Assembly (NCBI GenBank): GCA_017450685.1
Contig: JAFSTB010000001.1
Coordinates: 1-64,000, forward strand
Length of the DNA stretch: 64,000 nucleotides
Source of the DNA: Paludibacteraceae bacterium
Lineage (GTDB): Bacteria; Bacteroidota; Bacteroidia; Bacteroidales; Paludibacteraceae
Reading direction: 5' to 3'
The stretch's first letter is position 1. Every line of letters starts with the position of its first letter. This document shows positions 10,401 through 18,440 of the stretch, piece after piece. Position numbers and translations under genes: made by a program. The notes beneath the pieces are model-generated. The model was not told where the DNA came from. It saw nothing but the letters and a program-made list of their open reading frames with translations, and did not search any database.

Positions 10401-10800
10401 CTTCTTCTATCAAAGCATCAGGATAAGTGACGATGATGTAGGGTTCCGTCGGTTGAGAGGACAGGTAAGAGAGCACCTCCGTTCGCTGCACCGCCATAGC
10501 CTCATCCACAGCCTGACGGGAGTCAGCCGACTTCTTATGCCGCAACCGGCGATGAGAAGTGGAGAAGAAAAAAGCATTGGTTCCTATCGTCTTCAAGTCG
10601 GAAAACATATATTGAGCCTCATCCTCATTCGTCATCACCACCACCAACGACGGTTGCTCCAACGCCTTCAGCACCACAGCACGAGCCGATGCACGGAGAG
10701 CGGTCAGCAACAGGTGTTCCCGTCGCGAAAGTAACTGACTCTTGATAGCACTGACAGAGGTGTGAAGAGACAGTTGTTCGTATAATTCTTTTATCTGCAT
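7483..10800 (-). CDS. mfd: Transcription-repair coupling factor
   Basis: 1105 residues from the ATG at 10800; a TTG two codons upstream is in frame but less likely. Domains in order: UvrB-like N-terminal region with YPDALIEEVPP, the RNA polymerase-interacting CarD-like domain around residues 405-430 (LRVGDYVVHSDHGIGQFDG), then the superfamily 2 motor with Walker A GDVGFGKTE near 560, DEEQ near 660, TATPIPRT near 690 and QLRGRVGRSNR, then the C-terminal TRCF domain. It displaces stalled RNA polymerase and recruits nucleotide excision repair. A Bacteroidetes-type promoter lies just upstream, divergent from that of the DUF349 gene. Confidence 0.98.
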   Translation of the reverse strand: MQIKELYEQLSLHTSVSAIKSQLLSRREHLLLTALRASARAVVLKALEQPSLVVVMTNEDEAQYMFSDLKTIGTNAFFFSTSHRRLRHKKSADSRQAVDEAMAVQRTEVLSYLSSQPTEPYIIVTYPDALIEEVPPMEQLSNATIHIQKGEKVRQSDLVEKLIDGGFERVDFVYEPGQVAVRGGIVDVYSFSHDNPYRLDFFGDEVDSIREFDIETQLSEQRLEAIDIVGDSTLEQGGDLTSFAQYLPSFVVWASDDWSMVRFRLDSAIGGVSGNGWQFDGSTLEMRDTSSFDTYDAIAFHTEQQPLFHKNFDLLTDDLKRRLNAGYRVYILADQQKQCDRLQSVFEQLNADISFIPVDHTLHGGWIDHDARAVCYTDHEIFERYHRVTMQSDNARRGKAVVTLKEINQLRVGDYVVHSDHGIGQFDGLVTTSVNGRQQEMIKLTYKGGDTIFVSIHNLHRISKYKGREGTPPTISKLGSGAWERLKERTKDKVKDIARDLIQLYATRKRQPGFAYMPDGYMQHELEASFLYEDTPDQAKATLDVKRDMESAMPMDRLICGDVGFGKTEIAMRAAFKAATDGKQTAVLVPTTVLALQHYNTFRERFKNFPVKVQFLSRGKSPKETKEVLADLKEGKIDILIGTHKLISKQVVWHDLGLLIIDEEQKFGVAVKEKLKALRTNVDVLTLTATPIPRTLQFSLLGARDLSVMTTPPPNRYPVQTELLTPDDEDLIKEAIDLEMGRNGQVFVVNNRIEMLPRIERRLHALCPEARIITAHGQMPTDEMEERLEAFINYDYDILIATTIIESGIDIPNVNTMIIYSAQHYGLSDLHQLRGRVGRSNRKAYCYLVAPERELLTDDARRRLDALTTFAELGSGFHLAMQDLDIRGAGNLLGSEQSGFIADLGYETYQRILNEAVEEIRDEMGMPQGEEDNGNSSADITREWCHDTQMESDLPLSFPNTYIENISERITLYRELDSLKSEAELSAFQKRLIDRFGTMPDEAAELLNVVRLRWICCRLGIEKVYLKKEHLTLYFVTNNDKYWHSDAFGKIVSFVFSRASRCRMVEDKDKQGKPTGKRYAVVEQVKTVAGAIHLLTKIENSQVEH

Positions 10801-10828
10801 TACCAATCACTAATCGTGATAAATCGCG

Positions 10829-10859
10829 CAAAGGTACGGTAAAAAAGTGAATTAACAAT
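10829..10859 (-). promoter_or_regulatory. Predicted promoter of mfd
   Basis: On the minus strand a TACCTTTG -7 box (10829-10836) is preceded, after 19 bases, by ATTG (10856-10859), a partial match to the TTTG -33 element. The box lies 28 bases upstream of the mfd ATG. The -7 box is strong and the -33 element weak. Confidence 0.65.
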
Positions 10860-10875
10860 GATTTTTGCTTAAAAG

Positions 10876-10907
10876 TTTGCACAAAAGAAAAATGTACCGT
10901 ACCTTTG
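10876..10907 (+). promoter_or_regulatory. Predicted promoter of the DUF349-ftsE genes
   Basis: TTTG at 10876-10879, 20 bases, then TACCTTTG at 10900-10907 form a full match to the Bacteroidetes sigma-ABfr consensus. It is 20 bases upstream of the ATG at 10928, which supports that start over the longer frame opening at 10865. Confidence 0.8.
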
Positions 10908-10927
10908 TGCGCTTAATTAAACCGACT

Positions 10928-12430
10928 ATGGAAAACGAAAAACAGACTCTTGTCGAGCAAATGCGTTCCTTATTGGAACAGGATGTAAACGAAGTAAAAG
11001 AACAAGTGGAGCAACTCAAAAGTCAGTTCTACCGCATCTATCACCGCGAGTTGGAAGAGGCTAAAGCAGCCGCCGAAAAAGCAGCACAAGAAGCCGGAGA
11101 AGAACTCGATGGCTGGATGCCGGATGTTGATTCGTTAGAACAGGAAATGAGAGAACTGCTCAACGCCTACAAACAGAAACGGCAAGAATTGGCACGCAAA
11201 CAAGAAGAAGAAATGGCACAAAACCTGCTCAGAAAAGAGAACATACTCTCACAAATGAAACAGATGGCAGAATCAGAGACAGCCGACGTGATGGGCAACG
11301 TGCAGAAAATGCGCGAACTGCAAGCCGAATGGAAAACCATCGGACCCGTTCCCGCACCCAAAGCACAAGAGATATGGAAACTATATCAGCAATATCAGGA
11401 GCAGTTCTACGACCTGGTGAAAATCAATATCGAGCTGCGTGATCTCGACTTCAAAAAGAACCTCGAGATGAAAACCTTGCTGTGCGAAGCAGCCGAGAAA
11501 CTGGACAGCAACGAGAACATAGTGGAAGCCAATCGCGCTCTGCAACAACTGCACGAAGAATGGGCTGAGATAGGTCCGGTGGCACGCGAACTGAGAGAAG
11601 AACTTTGGAACAGATTCAAAGCAGCCAGTGCCGTTATCAACAAAAAACACCAAGCCTATTTCGACGAACTGCATAAAAAAGAGGAAGAAAACCTCGAAAA
11701 GAAACAAGCACTGCTCGAACAACTGCGCAACATAGACCTCGAACAGATCAAGTCGCCGCGCCAATGGGACGAAGCACAAGAAAAAGTGCAGACCGTGCAA
11801 ACAGAATGGCGCACTATAGGTTTCGCTCCTAAAAAAATGAACCAAACCATCTATGAGGAATATCGCGCTCTAACCAACGCTTTCTTCAAAGCACGCACAG
11901 CCTTCTTCCGCGAGTTGAGAGAAAGTATGAACGCTAATATGAAAGCCAAACGTGCACTCATCGACAAAGTGAAAGAGGCCCTGAGTAGCGATGAATGGCA
12001 AAACATGACCAACACCATCATCGCACTCCAAAAAGAATGGAAAACAATAGGTGCCGTGCCACGCAAATACTCCGACGAGATGTGGCAGGAGTTCACCACA
12101 TTATGCGACGAGTTCTTCAATAAAAAACGTGAGACCGACCGTCAAAACCGTAACGAGAGACGAAACTCACGAGACGAACGCACTATGCAATCAGGCGACC
12201 GAAACAGACTGCTCAAACTCTACGACAACCTAACGCAAGAAATAAAAACAGCAGAAAACAATATCCTCTTCTTCACCGGCAAAAGCAAAACAGCCAACCT
12301 CCTGGTGGACAATATGCAAAAGAAGATAGAGACTCTCAAAAAACAACTCAAAGAACTCGAACAACGTATCAACGACCTCGACAATTCCGACAAAGCCGAT
12401 AACACCGTTGCCGACAAAAAGGAAGAATGA
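10928..12430 (+). CDS. DUF349 domain protein, coiled-coil rich
   Basis: 500 residues from the ATG at 10928 (MENEKQTLVEQM), chosen because a consensus promoter overlaps the longer frame. The protein is highly charged and alpha-helical, with repeated DUF349 units of about 70 residues marked by WKTIGPVP, WAEIGPVA, WRTIGFAP and WKTIGAVP. The ends are coiled coil; the last 70 residues are strongly heptad-like. No signal peptide or membrane segment. DUF349 proteins are common single-copy genes in Bacteroidetes and their function is not established. It is followed after 4 bases by ftsE, so the two are likely cotranscribed. Confidence 0.9.
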   Translation: MENEKQTLVEQMRSLLEQDVNEVKEQVEQLKSQFYRIYHRELEEAKAAAEKAAQEAGEELDGWMPDVDSLEQEMRELLNAYKQKRQELARKQEEEMAQNLLRKENILSQMKQMAESETADVMGNVQKMRELQAEWKTIGPVPAPKAQEIWKLYQQYQEQFYDLVKINIELRDLDFKKNLEMKTLLCEAAEKLDSNENIVEANRALQQLHEEWAEIGPVARELREELWNRFKAASAVINKKHQAYFDELHKKEEENLEKKQALLEQLRNIDLEQIKSPRQWDEAQEKVQTVQTEWRTIGFAPKKMNQTIYEEYRALTNAFFKARTAFFRELRESMNANMKAKRALIDKVKEALSSDEWQNMTNTIIALQKEWKTIGAVPRKYSDEMWQEFTTLCDEFFNKKRETDRQNRNERRNSRDERTMQSGDRNRLLKLYDNLTQEIKTAENNILFFTGKSKTANLLVDNMQKKIETLKKQLKELEQRINDLDNSDKADNTVADKKEE

Positions 12431-12434
12431 CACT

Positions 12435-13094
12435 ATGAGTTTAGTTGATTATCAACAGGTGGAGATACGGCAACGCGAACAAGTCATCCTGCGTGATGTC
12501 AGCCTGCAAATCAATGAAGGAGAGTTTGTCTATCTGAACGGAAAAGTAGGGTGCGGCAAATCCACCCTACTGAAAACATTCTATGCCGAAGTACCCATCT
12601 ACAGCGGACAAGCCTCGTTCTTGGATTTCAACCTCAACACCATCAAACGAAGTCAGATACCATACCTCAGACGCAAAGTGGGCATCATCTTCCAAGACTT
12701 CCAACTCCTACCCGACCGTACGGTGGAGGACAACCTGCTCTTCGTACTCAAAGCCACCGGCTGGAAAGACCGACAAGTGATGACCAACCACGCCAAAGAG
12801 ATACTTGCCGAAGTGGGAATGGAAGACAAAGCCTACAAAATGCCTTACCACCTGAGCGGAGGTGAACAACAACGAGTCGCTATAGCACGAGCACTGCTCA
12901 ACTCACCACAAGTCATCCTCGCCGACGAACCAACGGGAAACCTCGACCCCGAAACAGGACAAGAGATAATGGAACTGCTCTACTCCATAAGCAAAGCAGG
13001 TATGACCATCATCATGTCAACACACAACCAAACTTGGCCCGAAAAATATCAAGGCAGAAAACTGCTCTTCAAAGACGGACAAGTAACAGAATAA
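12435..13094 (+). CDS. ftsE: FtsE-like ABC transporter ATP-binding protein
   Basis: 219 residues from the ATG at 12435, 4 bases after the DUF349 stop. Walker [10 protein letters not shown] lies at 36-44, the signature LSGGEQQR at 140-147 and Walker B ILADEP at 161-166. The short single-domain layout and the [14 protein letters not shown] segment are typical of FtsE, which pairs with the membrane protein FtsX to control cell-wall hydrolases at division. No ftsX is adjacent, which is common in this phylum. LolD-like lipoprotein exporters are the main alternative. Confidence 0.85.
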   Translation: MSLVDYQQVEIRQREQVILRDVSLQINEGEFVYLNGKVGCGKSTLLKTFYAEVPIYSGQASFLDFNLNTIKRSQIPYLRRKVGIIFQDFQLLPDRTVEDNLLFVLKATGWKDRQVMTNHAKEILAEVGMEDKAYKMPYHLSGGEQQRVAIARALLNSPQVILADEPTGNLDPETGQEIMELLYSISKAGMTIIMSTHNQTWPEKYQGRKLLFKDGQVTE

Positions 13095-13128
13095 CACTAT
13101 GGAATAACTAAATGATAATATCCGCAAT

Positions 13129-13145
13129 GGCTGCCTTGTGCAGCC
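13129..13145 (+). terminator. Possible weak terminator after ftsE
   Basis: A 6-bp GC-rich stem (GGCTGC / GCAGCC) with a 5-base loop lies 35 bases after the ftsE stop and is followed by TATTGTGTT. The tract is only moderately T-rich, so this is tentative. The rest of the 280-base gap up to korA holds the korA promoter and nothing else that I can support. Confidence 0.4.
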
Positions 13146-13247
13146 TATTGTGTTATAAGTCCAACACTTCTTTACTGCACTCCAAAACATAAAAACCTTG
13201 AAAAAAGCGATAGAAACCAAACTCAACCGATAATTTTTGCGCATAAA

Positions 13248-13279
13248 TTTGCACAATCGGAAAATGAGCCGTACTTTTG
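13248..13279 (+). promoter_or_regulatory. Predicted promoter of korAB
   Basis: TTTG at 13248-13251, 20 bases, then TACTTTTG at 13272-13279 match the Bacteroidetes consensus. It leaves a leader of roughly 90 bases before the korA ATG at 13375. Confidence 0.75.
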
Positions 13280-13374
13280 CAAAGAAGAAACAGATAAAAA
13301 GATAAAATCGTTAGTGGTTTTACTTTTATCTACCTCATAATCAATTTATCAATCAATAAAAAACACTTTTTGTC

Positions 13375-15228
13375 ATGCAAAAACAAACTGTTGTTGTTCG
13401 ATTCTGCGGTGACTCAGGTGACGGTATGCAACTCACGGGCAATATGTTCTCGTCGTTAAGTGCCATCCTGGGCAACGAGATTTCGACCCTTCCGGATTTT
13501 CCCGCCGAGATACGTGCCCCACAAGGCACCTTAGGCGGAGTGAGCGGCTTCCAAGTATGTCTTGGCAATGGCGTCTATACGCCGGGCGATAAGGCTGACG
13601 TAATCGTGGCTATGAATGCCGCTGCATTGAAAGTATGCACATTAGGCAGCAAATTCAATGTGGCTGGAGCACGCTACGACGAAACAGAGAGTATGTATAA
13701 GAAGAATGCAGTGGTGATTGTGGATACCGACTCTTTCACAGCCAAAGACTTGGAAAAAGCACTCTACAAAACCGACAACCCCTTCACCGAGTTGGGCATT
13801 CCCGAAACAGTGCAGATAGTACCCGTCGCTCTCACTCAAATGACGAAAGAGAGCCTCAAAGACAGCGGTTTGGACAATAAAGCAGTGCTCAAATCAAGAA
13901 ATATGTTCGCCTTAGGTGTCGTATGCTGGCTCTTTGCAAGACCTATCGACAAAGCCATTCACTTCCTCGAAGGTAAGTTCGCCAAAAAACCGGCACTGAT
14001 AGCACCTAACGTCAAAGTGCTGACCGACGGCTACAACTACGGCAACAACACAGCACTCAATATCAACACTATCACCGTTGAGAAAGCAGAGGATCTCGCA
14101 CACGGCACCTACACCTCCATAGCCGGTAACAAAGCCACAGCATGGGGATTGATAGCAGCAGCACATAAATGCGGCAAAAGACTCTTCCTCGGCTCCTACC
14201 CCATCACACCTGCCACCGACATCATGCACGAACTGGCAGCAAGAAAAGATATGGGCGTGATGGTCGTTCAAGCAGAAGACGAGATAGCCGGTGTCTGCAC
14301 AGCCATCGGCGCTTCATTCGCAGGAGACCTGGCTTGCACCTCCACCTCAGGTCCCGGACTGAGCCTCAAGAGCGAAGCCGTAGGCTTGGCAGTAATGGCT
14401 GAACTGCCGTTAGTGGTCATCGACGTACAACGCGGAGGACCATCAACAGGTCTGCCTACCAAAACAGAACAGACCGACCTGATGCAAGCCGTCTATGGAC
14501 GCAACGGCGAATGTCCTGCCGTCGTCATCGCTGCTTCCACTTCCGCCAACTGCTTCCAATATGCCTACGAGGCCTGCAAGATAGCATTGGAGAATATGAC
14601 ACCCGTCATACTGATGACCGATACTTATCTGGCTAACGGCACCGGACTATGGCAACTGCCTAAACTGGCAGAACTGCCTGAGATAAAAGTGCAAGGCGTG
14701 CCGCAAGAACTCAAGGGTCACTACAACGCTGCTCTGCGCGACGAACGTAGTGTGCGCTATTGGGCCGTTCCCGGTATGGAAGGCTTCGAACATAGAAACA
14801 TAGGTCTCGAACGCGATAGCAAGACAGGTGCTATCTCCACCAACCCCGAAAACCACGAACGCATGGTCAAAGCACGCCAAGCCAAAGTGGACCAAGTGGC
14901 TGACAGAATACCTCTACTCACAGTGCAAGGCAACACCAAGAGCGACACACTGTTAATAGGATGGGGCTCAACAGAAGGACACCTGCACGCCGCTGCCAAC
15001 GAGTTGAACTGCGCACTGGCACACTTCAACTATATCAACCCGCTACCTAAAAACACAGCCGACATCATCAAACAATATAAGAAAGTGGTTGTGTGCGAGT
15101 TGAACAACGGACAGTTTGCCACACTGCTCCGCTCCAAAGTGACAGGCGTTGACTTCAAACAGTATAACGAGATAATGGGTCAACCCTTCGCCGTTGAACG
15201 TATTGTTGAACACGTTAAATCATTATAG
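13375..15228 (+). CDS. korA: 2-oxoacid:ferredoxin oxidoreductase, fused gamma-alpha subunit
   Basis: 617 residues. The first 190 or so form the gamma domain (RFCGDSGDGMQLTGNMFS), followed by the alpha (pyrimidine-binding) domain from about residue 250 with SYPITPATDIMHELA and the CTSTSGPGLSLKSEA region. This fused gamma-alpha layout is usual for Bacteroidetes KorA. With KorB it oxidatively decarboxylates a 2-oxoacid, most often 2-oxoglutarate, to the acyl-CoA with reduction of ferredoxin. The beta subunit gene follows after 2 bases. Substrate choice cannot be read from sequence alone; a branched-chain 2-oxoacid enzyme remains possible. Confidence 0.93.
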   Translation: MQKQTVVVRFCGDSGDGMQLTGNMFSSLSAILGNEISTLPDFPAEIRAPQGTLGGVSGFQVCLGNGVYTPGDKADVIVAMNAAALKVCTLGSKFNVAGARYDETESMYKKNAVVIVDTDSFTAKDLEKALYKTDNPFTELGIPETVQIVPVALTQMTKESLKDSGLDNKAVLKSRNMFALGVVCWLFARPIDKAIHFLEGKFAKKPALIAPNVKVLTDGYNYGNNTALNINTITVEKAEDLAHGTYTSIAGNKATAWGLIAAAHKCGKRLFLGSYPITPATDIMHELAARKDMGVMVVQAEDEIAGVCTAIGASFAGDLACTSTSGPGLSLKSEAVGLAVMAELPLVVIDVQRGGPSTGLPTKTEQTDLMQAVYGRNGECPAVVIAASTSANCFQYAYEACKIALENMTPVILMTDTYLANGTGLWQLPKLAELPEIKVQGVPQELKGHYNAALRDERSVRYWAVPGMEGFEHRNIGLERDSKTGAISTNPENHERMVKARQAKVDQVADRIPLLTVQGNTKSDTLLIGWGSTEGHLHAAANELNCALAHFNYINPLPKNTADIIKQYKKVVVCELNNGQFATLLRSKVTGVDFKQYNEIMGQPFAVERIVEHVKSL

Positions 15229-15230
15229 TT

Positions 15231-16262
15231 ATGGAAGCAGCACAATTCAAATCAGACCAATATGTACGTTTCTGCCCCGGTTGTGGCGACCATGCTATAT
15301 GTGCCGCACTGCAAAAAGCAATGGCAGAGATAGGTGTTGAAACATATAACACCGTCGTTATATCCGGTATCGGTTGCTCCAGCCGTATGCCTCACTATCT
15401 TAACACCTACGGCTTCAACACTATCCACGGTCGTGGCGGCGCTATCGCTACCGGCGTTAAGACCTCACACCCCGAACTCACCGTATGGCAAATGTCAGGC
15501 GACGGCGACTGCCTCGCTATTGGAGGTAACCATTTCATTCACGAGATAAGACGTAACGTGGACCTGAATATATGCCTGTTCAACAACCGTATATACGGTC
15601 TGACAAAAGGACAATACTCACCCACCTCACCCAAAGGTTTCCAGTCCAAATCCAGTCCGTTCGGCACAGTGGAACGCCCGTTCATACCCGCCGAACTGGT
15701 AATGGGTGCAAGAGGTACTTTCTTCGCACGCACACTCGATGTGGATATGCCTAACACCGTCGAATGTCTCAAACAAGCACAACAACATAAAGGTGCTTCC
15801 GTCGTTGAATGTTTGGTCAACTGCGTTATCTTCAACAACGGCACTCACAACTGGATAGCCGACCGTGAGACACGTGCCGAACGCACCATCCTGCTCAAAC
15901 ACGGCGAAAAAATGCTCTTCGGCGCAAACAAAGATAAAGGTCTGGCTCTCGACTATTCCAAAGGTGTCATACCACAACTGATTGTGGTAGCAGCCGACGA
16001 TGAGCGCGTACTCACTCACGACGCTCACACCGAAGACCCGACACTGCACCGTATGCTGGCTCTGATGGGACAAGAACGCTTCACCGATGTTAATAATGCC
16101 GACATCGAACAGACACTGCCCGTGGCTCTCGGCGTGATAAGAGACGTGGAAGCCGAAACATACGACCAAGCAGTGGGACAACAGATAGAAAAGATAAGAG
16201 AAAACAGCAAAGTGAAAACATTCGACCAACTGCTCGGCACACTCGAACAGTGGGAGATGTAA
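15231..16262 (+). CDS. korB: 2-oxoacid:ferredoxin oxidoreductase, beta subunit
   Basis: 343 residues. CPGCGDHAICAAL near the N-terminus and GIGCSSRMPHY supply cysteines for the iron-sulfur cluster; GDGDCLAIGGNHFIHEIRRN includes the thiamine diphosphate-binding GDG motif, ending in the NNRIYGLTKGQ segment typical of the beta subunit. It starts 2 bases after korA and forms the catalytic heterodimer with it in the cytoplasm. Together with the pyruvate enzyme at the left edge of the window it indicates strict ferredoxin-based central metabolism. Confidence 0.95.
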   Translation: MEAAQFKSDQYVRFCPGCGDHAICAALQKAMAEIGVETYNTVVISGIGCSSRMPHYLNTYGFNTIHGRGGAIATGVKTSHPELTVWQMSGDGDCLAIGGNHFIHEIRRNVDLNICLFNNRIYGLTKGQYSPTSPKGFQSKSSPFGTVERPFIPAELVMGARGTFFARTLDVDMPNTVECLKQAQQHKGASVVECLVNCVIFNNGTHNWIADRETRAERTILLKHGEKMLFGANKDKGLALDYSKGVIPQLIVVAADDERVLTHDAHTEDPTLHRMLALMGQERFTDVNNADIEQTLPVALGVIRDVEAETYDQAVGQQIEKIRENSKVKTFDQLLGTLEQWEM

Positions 16263-16271
16263 AAAACTGTC

Positions 16272-16315
16272 ATTGAGGGGATAAGGATAACCAATAGGGA
16301 GTCCGTCCCCTCAAT
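16272..16315 (+). other. 10-bp inverted repeat after korB
   Basis: ATTGAGGGGA (16272-16281) and TCCCCTCAAT (16306-16315) are perfect inverted repeats separated by 24 bases, starting 10 bases after the korB stop. No T-tract follows, so a simple intrinsic terminator is unlikely; a binding site or an RNA processing hairpin is possible. No TAnnTTTG box was found in the remaining 66 bases before the next gene. Confidence 0.5.
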
Positions 16316-16381
16316 CTGTATAATAAGTATCACCTTTATTACGGGACGATACATATCAACAACCTCAAACCCTTTATTACT

Positions 16382-16597
16382 ATGAGCGATTTTTTGAAAA
16401 CGACATTAGTCTTTGGTATCGGAGCGGCAGTAGGTGCCGCCGTAGCAGCGTTATTAACCCCGGAGAGCGGTGCCGAACTGCGTCAAGACGTTCGACGCAT
16501 AGCCGGCGAAGCAAAAACGAAGTTGCAAAACTACTGTGAGCAACAACACGCACGTATGCAAACCGCACAAGCCCCCGAAACAGAAGAGGAGGCATAA
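16382..16597 (+). CDS. YtxH domain protein
   Basis: 71 residues. One glycine/alanine-rich membrane segment (about residues 8-27) is followed by LLTPESGAELRQDVRR, the recognisable YtxH motif, and a charged helical tail ending EEEA. YtxH proteins are small envelope or stress-linked proteins of unknown mechanism. It is the first of three genes (YtxH, holin-like, small coiled protein) that overlap or nearly touch, a common Bacteroidetes arrangement. Confidence 0.85.
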   Translation: MSDFLKTTLVFGIGAAVGAAVAALLTPESGAELRQDVRRIAGEAKTKLQNYCEQQHARMQTAQAPETEEEA

Positions 16598-16599
16598 CA

Positions 16600-17025
16600 A
16601 TGGCTGACAATAAGATAACCGAGCCCACATCATACGACCAAACAAAAGAACTGGTCGGCATAGTTGAACACGATGTGCGCTCGTGGCTGACTACACAGTA
16701 CAGCCTTGTTCGTTTGCGCATTATAGGCGGTGTGAGCCGACTGTTAGGCTTCGTGCTGCTGATGGTAACCGTCATCTTAGGCGTGTTCGCCACACTCATC
16801 TTCGGCTCTATCGCCGCCATCAGCGCTCTGTCAAGTTGTATGCCCGTTTGGGCGGCTTGCCTCGTGTTCGTAGCACTGTTCATCCTACTCATCATCATCG
16901 TTATATCAGTTCGTACCATACTGTTTGTCAACCCCTTCATCAAACGACTAAGCAAGATGTTGTTCGCCAAAGAAGGACAGATAGCAGAGGAAGAGCGATT
17001 AAGAAAGGAGGCAGAAAATGACTGA
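16600..17025 (+). CDS. Holin-superfamily III (DUF1469-like) membrane protein
   Basis: 141 residues. Two strong membrane segments lie at about 48-72 and 80-106, joined by a short loop, with a cytoplasmic helical N-terminus and a charged C-terminus (KEGQIAEEERLRKEAE). This matches the phage-holin-family/DUF1469 proteins that accompany YtxH genes on bacterial chromosomes; it is not evidence of a prophage. It starts 2 bases after the YtxH stop and overlaps the next gene by 8 bases. Function is unknown, probably envelope stress. Confidence 0.8.
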   Translation: MADNKITEPTSYDQTKELVGIVEHDVRSWLTTQYSLVRLRIIGGVSRLLGFVLLMVTVILGVFATLIFGSIAAISALSSCMPVWAACLVFVALFILLIIIVISVRTILFVNPFIKRLSKMLFAKEGQIAEEERLRKEAEND

Positions 17026-17266
17026 CTTCAGCCAAATACATAACTTGCAAGAGTTGGAATACCAAACCGACCGTATGCAACGACGCGCCGATATTCAGTG
17101 GGACAGAATAGACGGACATATAACCTTCGTGAAAAAAGAGATGGACCTCGTCGAAAGAACGGTCAAAGGTATAGTTACACCTTTATATAATACCTTCCAA
17201 AAATACAGACACACCTTCGACCTCATCGCACAAGGCTTCAAATATGTAGGAAAACTGCTGAGATAA
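17018..17266 (+). CDS. Small helical protein of the YtxH operon
   Basis: 82 residues, no signal peptide and no clear membrane segment. The sequence is charged and helical with the segment FVKKEMDLVERTVKGIVTPL. The start overlaps the holin-like gene by 8 bases, a sign of translational coupling. I do not recognise the family; its position suggests it works with the two membrane proteins before it. Confidence 0.7.
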   Translation: MTDFSQIHNLQELEYQTDRMQRRADIQWDRIDGHITFVKKEMDLVERTVKGIVTPLYNTFQKYRHTFDLIAQGFKYVGKLLR

Positions 17267-17336
17267 CAGAGAGCGGAATGTGCCGAGCTAAGACGCTTGA
17301 CACGATGTCATAACACCAAACAAGAACAGAATATAT

Positions 17337-18386
17337 ATGCTTGAAAACCTGTATAATATACTGCTGCCATTCTTTGTCAGTTTGCTCATTGCCTACATCT
17401 TAGACCCGATAGTGGGTTGGTTTCAAACCAAATGCCGTATTCGTTCACGAGTGCTGGCAGTGATGCTGACACTATTGTCGGTTATATTCGTGGTGACAGG
17501 TCTGATAAGCACAATGATGCCCACCATCAACTCACAAGTAAGGCAAGCCAAAGCAGGCTTTGAAGCATACGTTGCCAAGTTCGACATCAACAAGTATCTT
17601 ACTGACGAACAGCAAGAACGGCTCAACACTATGACAGCAGAATGGAACATAGAGAGCATCATCGCTTCACCTGAGGTACAGTCTGCCGTCAAAAATATCG
17701 TTCCTAAGATAGGCGATTGGATAACCGGCGGATTGAGTTGGCTCTCAGGCTTGATGGTCATATTTATTGGACTGATGTATCTCATCTTCCTTATGATCGA
17801 CTTCCCTAATATGCGAGCCTCGTGGCAGAAATATGTACCGGCACGATATAAGACGCAGATAGTAACGCTCATGCAAGACTTAGACCGCAATATGAATGCT
17901 TATTTTCGCGGTCAAGCCATGGTGGCTCTATGTGTTGGCGTTCTCTTCGCTATCGGCTTCACTATCATAGGCTTACCTATGGGTATAGCCATGGGACTGA
18001 TAGTAGGTATGCTCAACCTCGTACCATATATGCAAGCACTCGGCATACCACCTTGCATCATCTTATCACTTATACAAGCAGCACAAAGCGACAGACCCGT
18101 TTGGCTATGCCTGTTGCTGCTGGCTGTCGTCTTTATAGTGGTGCAAACAATACAGGATATGATTCTCACACCACGTATAATGGGTAACGCCACCGGACTG
18201 AGTCCTGCCTCTATACTGCTCAGCCTCAGTATTTGGGGAGCACTATTAGGAGTGATAGGTATGATAATAGCACTGCCTTTCACCTCACTCATCATCTCTT
18301 ATTATCAACACTATATAGCCAAACCAGCCGCAAGAGGTGCTATCGGTGATTATAGGGGAAGGATAAGAAAAGAGAAAAAAGAATAA
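17337..18386 (+). CDS. AI-2E family transporter
   Basis: 349 residues with about seven membrane segments. The order is typical: a first segment (ILLPFFVSLLIAYILDPIV), a second near 35-55, a soluble stretch of about 90 residues, then clusters of segments with GLPMGIAMGLIVGMLNLVPY and the C-terminal PRIMGNATGLSPASILLSL motif of the family. Family members export small molecules or, in some cases, drive Na+/H+ exchange; the substrate here is unknown. It is a little short at the N-terminus compared with other members; an in-frame TGA 14 codons upstream rules out a longer ATG start. Confidence 0.88.
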   Translation: MLENLYNILLPFFVSLLIAYILDPIVGWFQTKCRIRSRVLAVMLTLLSVIFVVTGLISTMMPTINSQVRQAKAGFEAYVAKFDINKYLTDEQQERLNTMTAEWNIESIIASPEVQSAVKNIVPKIGDWITGGLSWLSGLMVIFIGLMYLIFLMIDFPNMRASWQKYVPARYKTQIVTLMQDLDRNMNAYFRGQAMVALCVGVLFAIGFTIIGLPMGIAMGLIVGMLNLVPYMQALGIPPCIILSLIQAAQSDRPVWLCLLLLAVVFIVVQTIQDMILTPRIMGNATGLSPASILLSLSIWGALLGVIGMIIALPFTSLIISYYQHYIAKPAARGAIGDYRGRIRKEKKE

Positions 18387-18440
18387 TTGATAAACAAGAC
18401 ATAAAAGTCTATATACAAGAAGCAAACACTCTACTGAAAC

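Noticed and set aside
9874..10734. 286-codon open frame on the plus strand
   Set aside because: It is antisense to the N-terminal part of mfd and shows no motif or start context.
10801..10806. TTG start for mfd
   Set aside because: The ATG two codons downstream is the better start; the difference does not affect any domain.
16600..17025. Prophage, suggested by the holin-like gene
   Set aside because: No other phage gene is near; YtxH plus holin-family genes form a normal chromosomal operon in this phylum.
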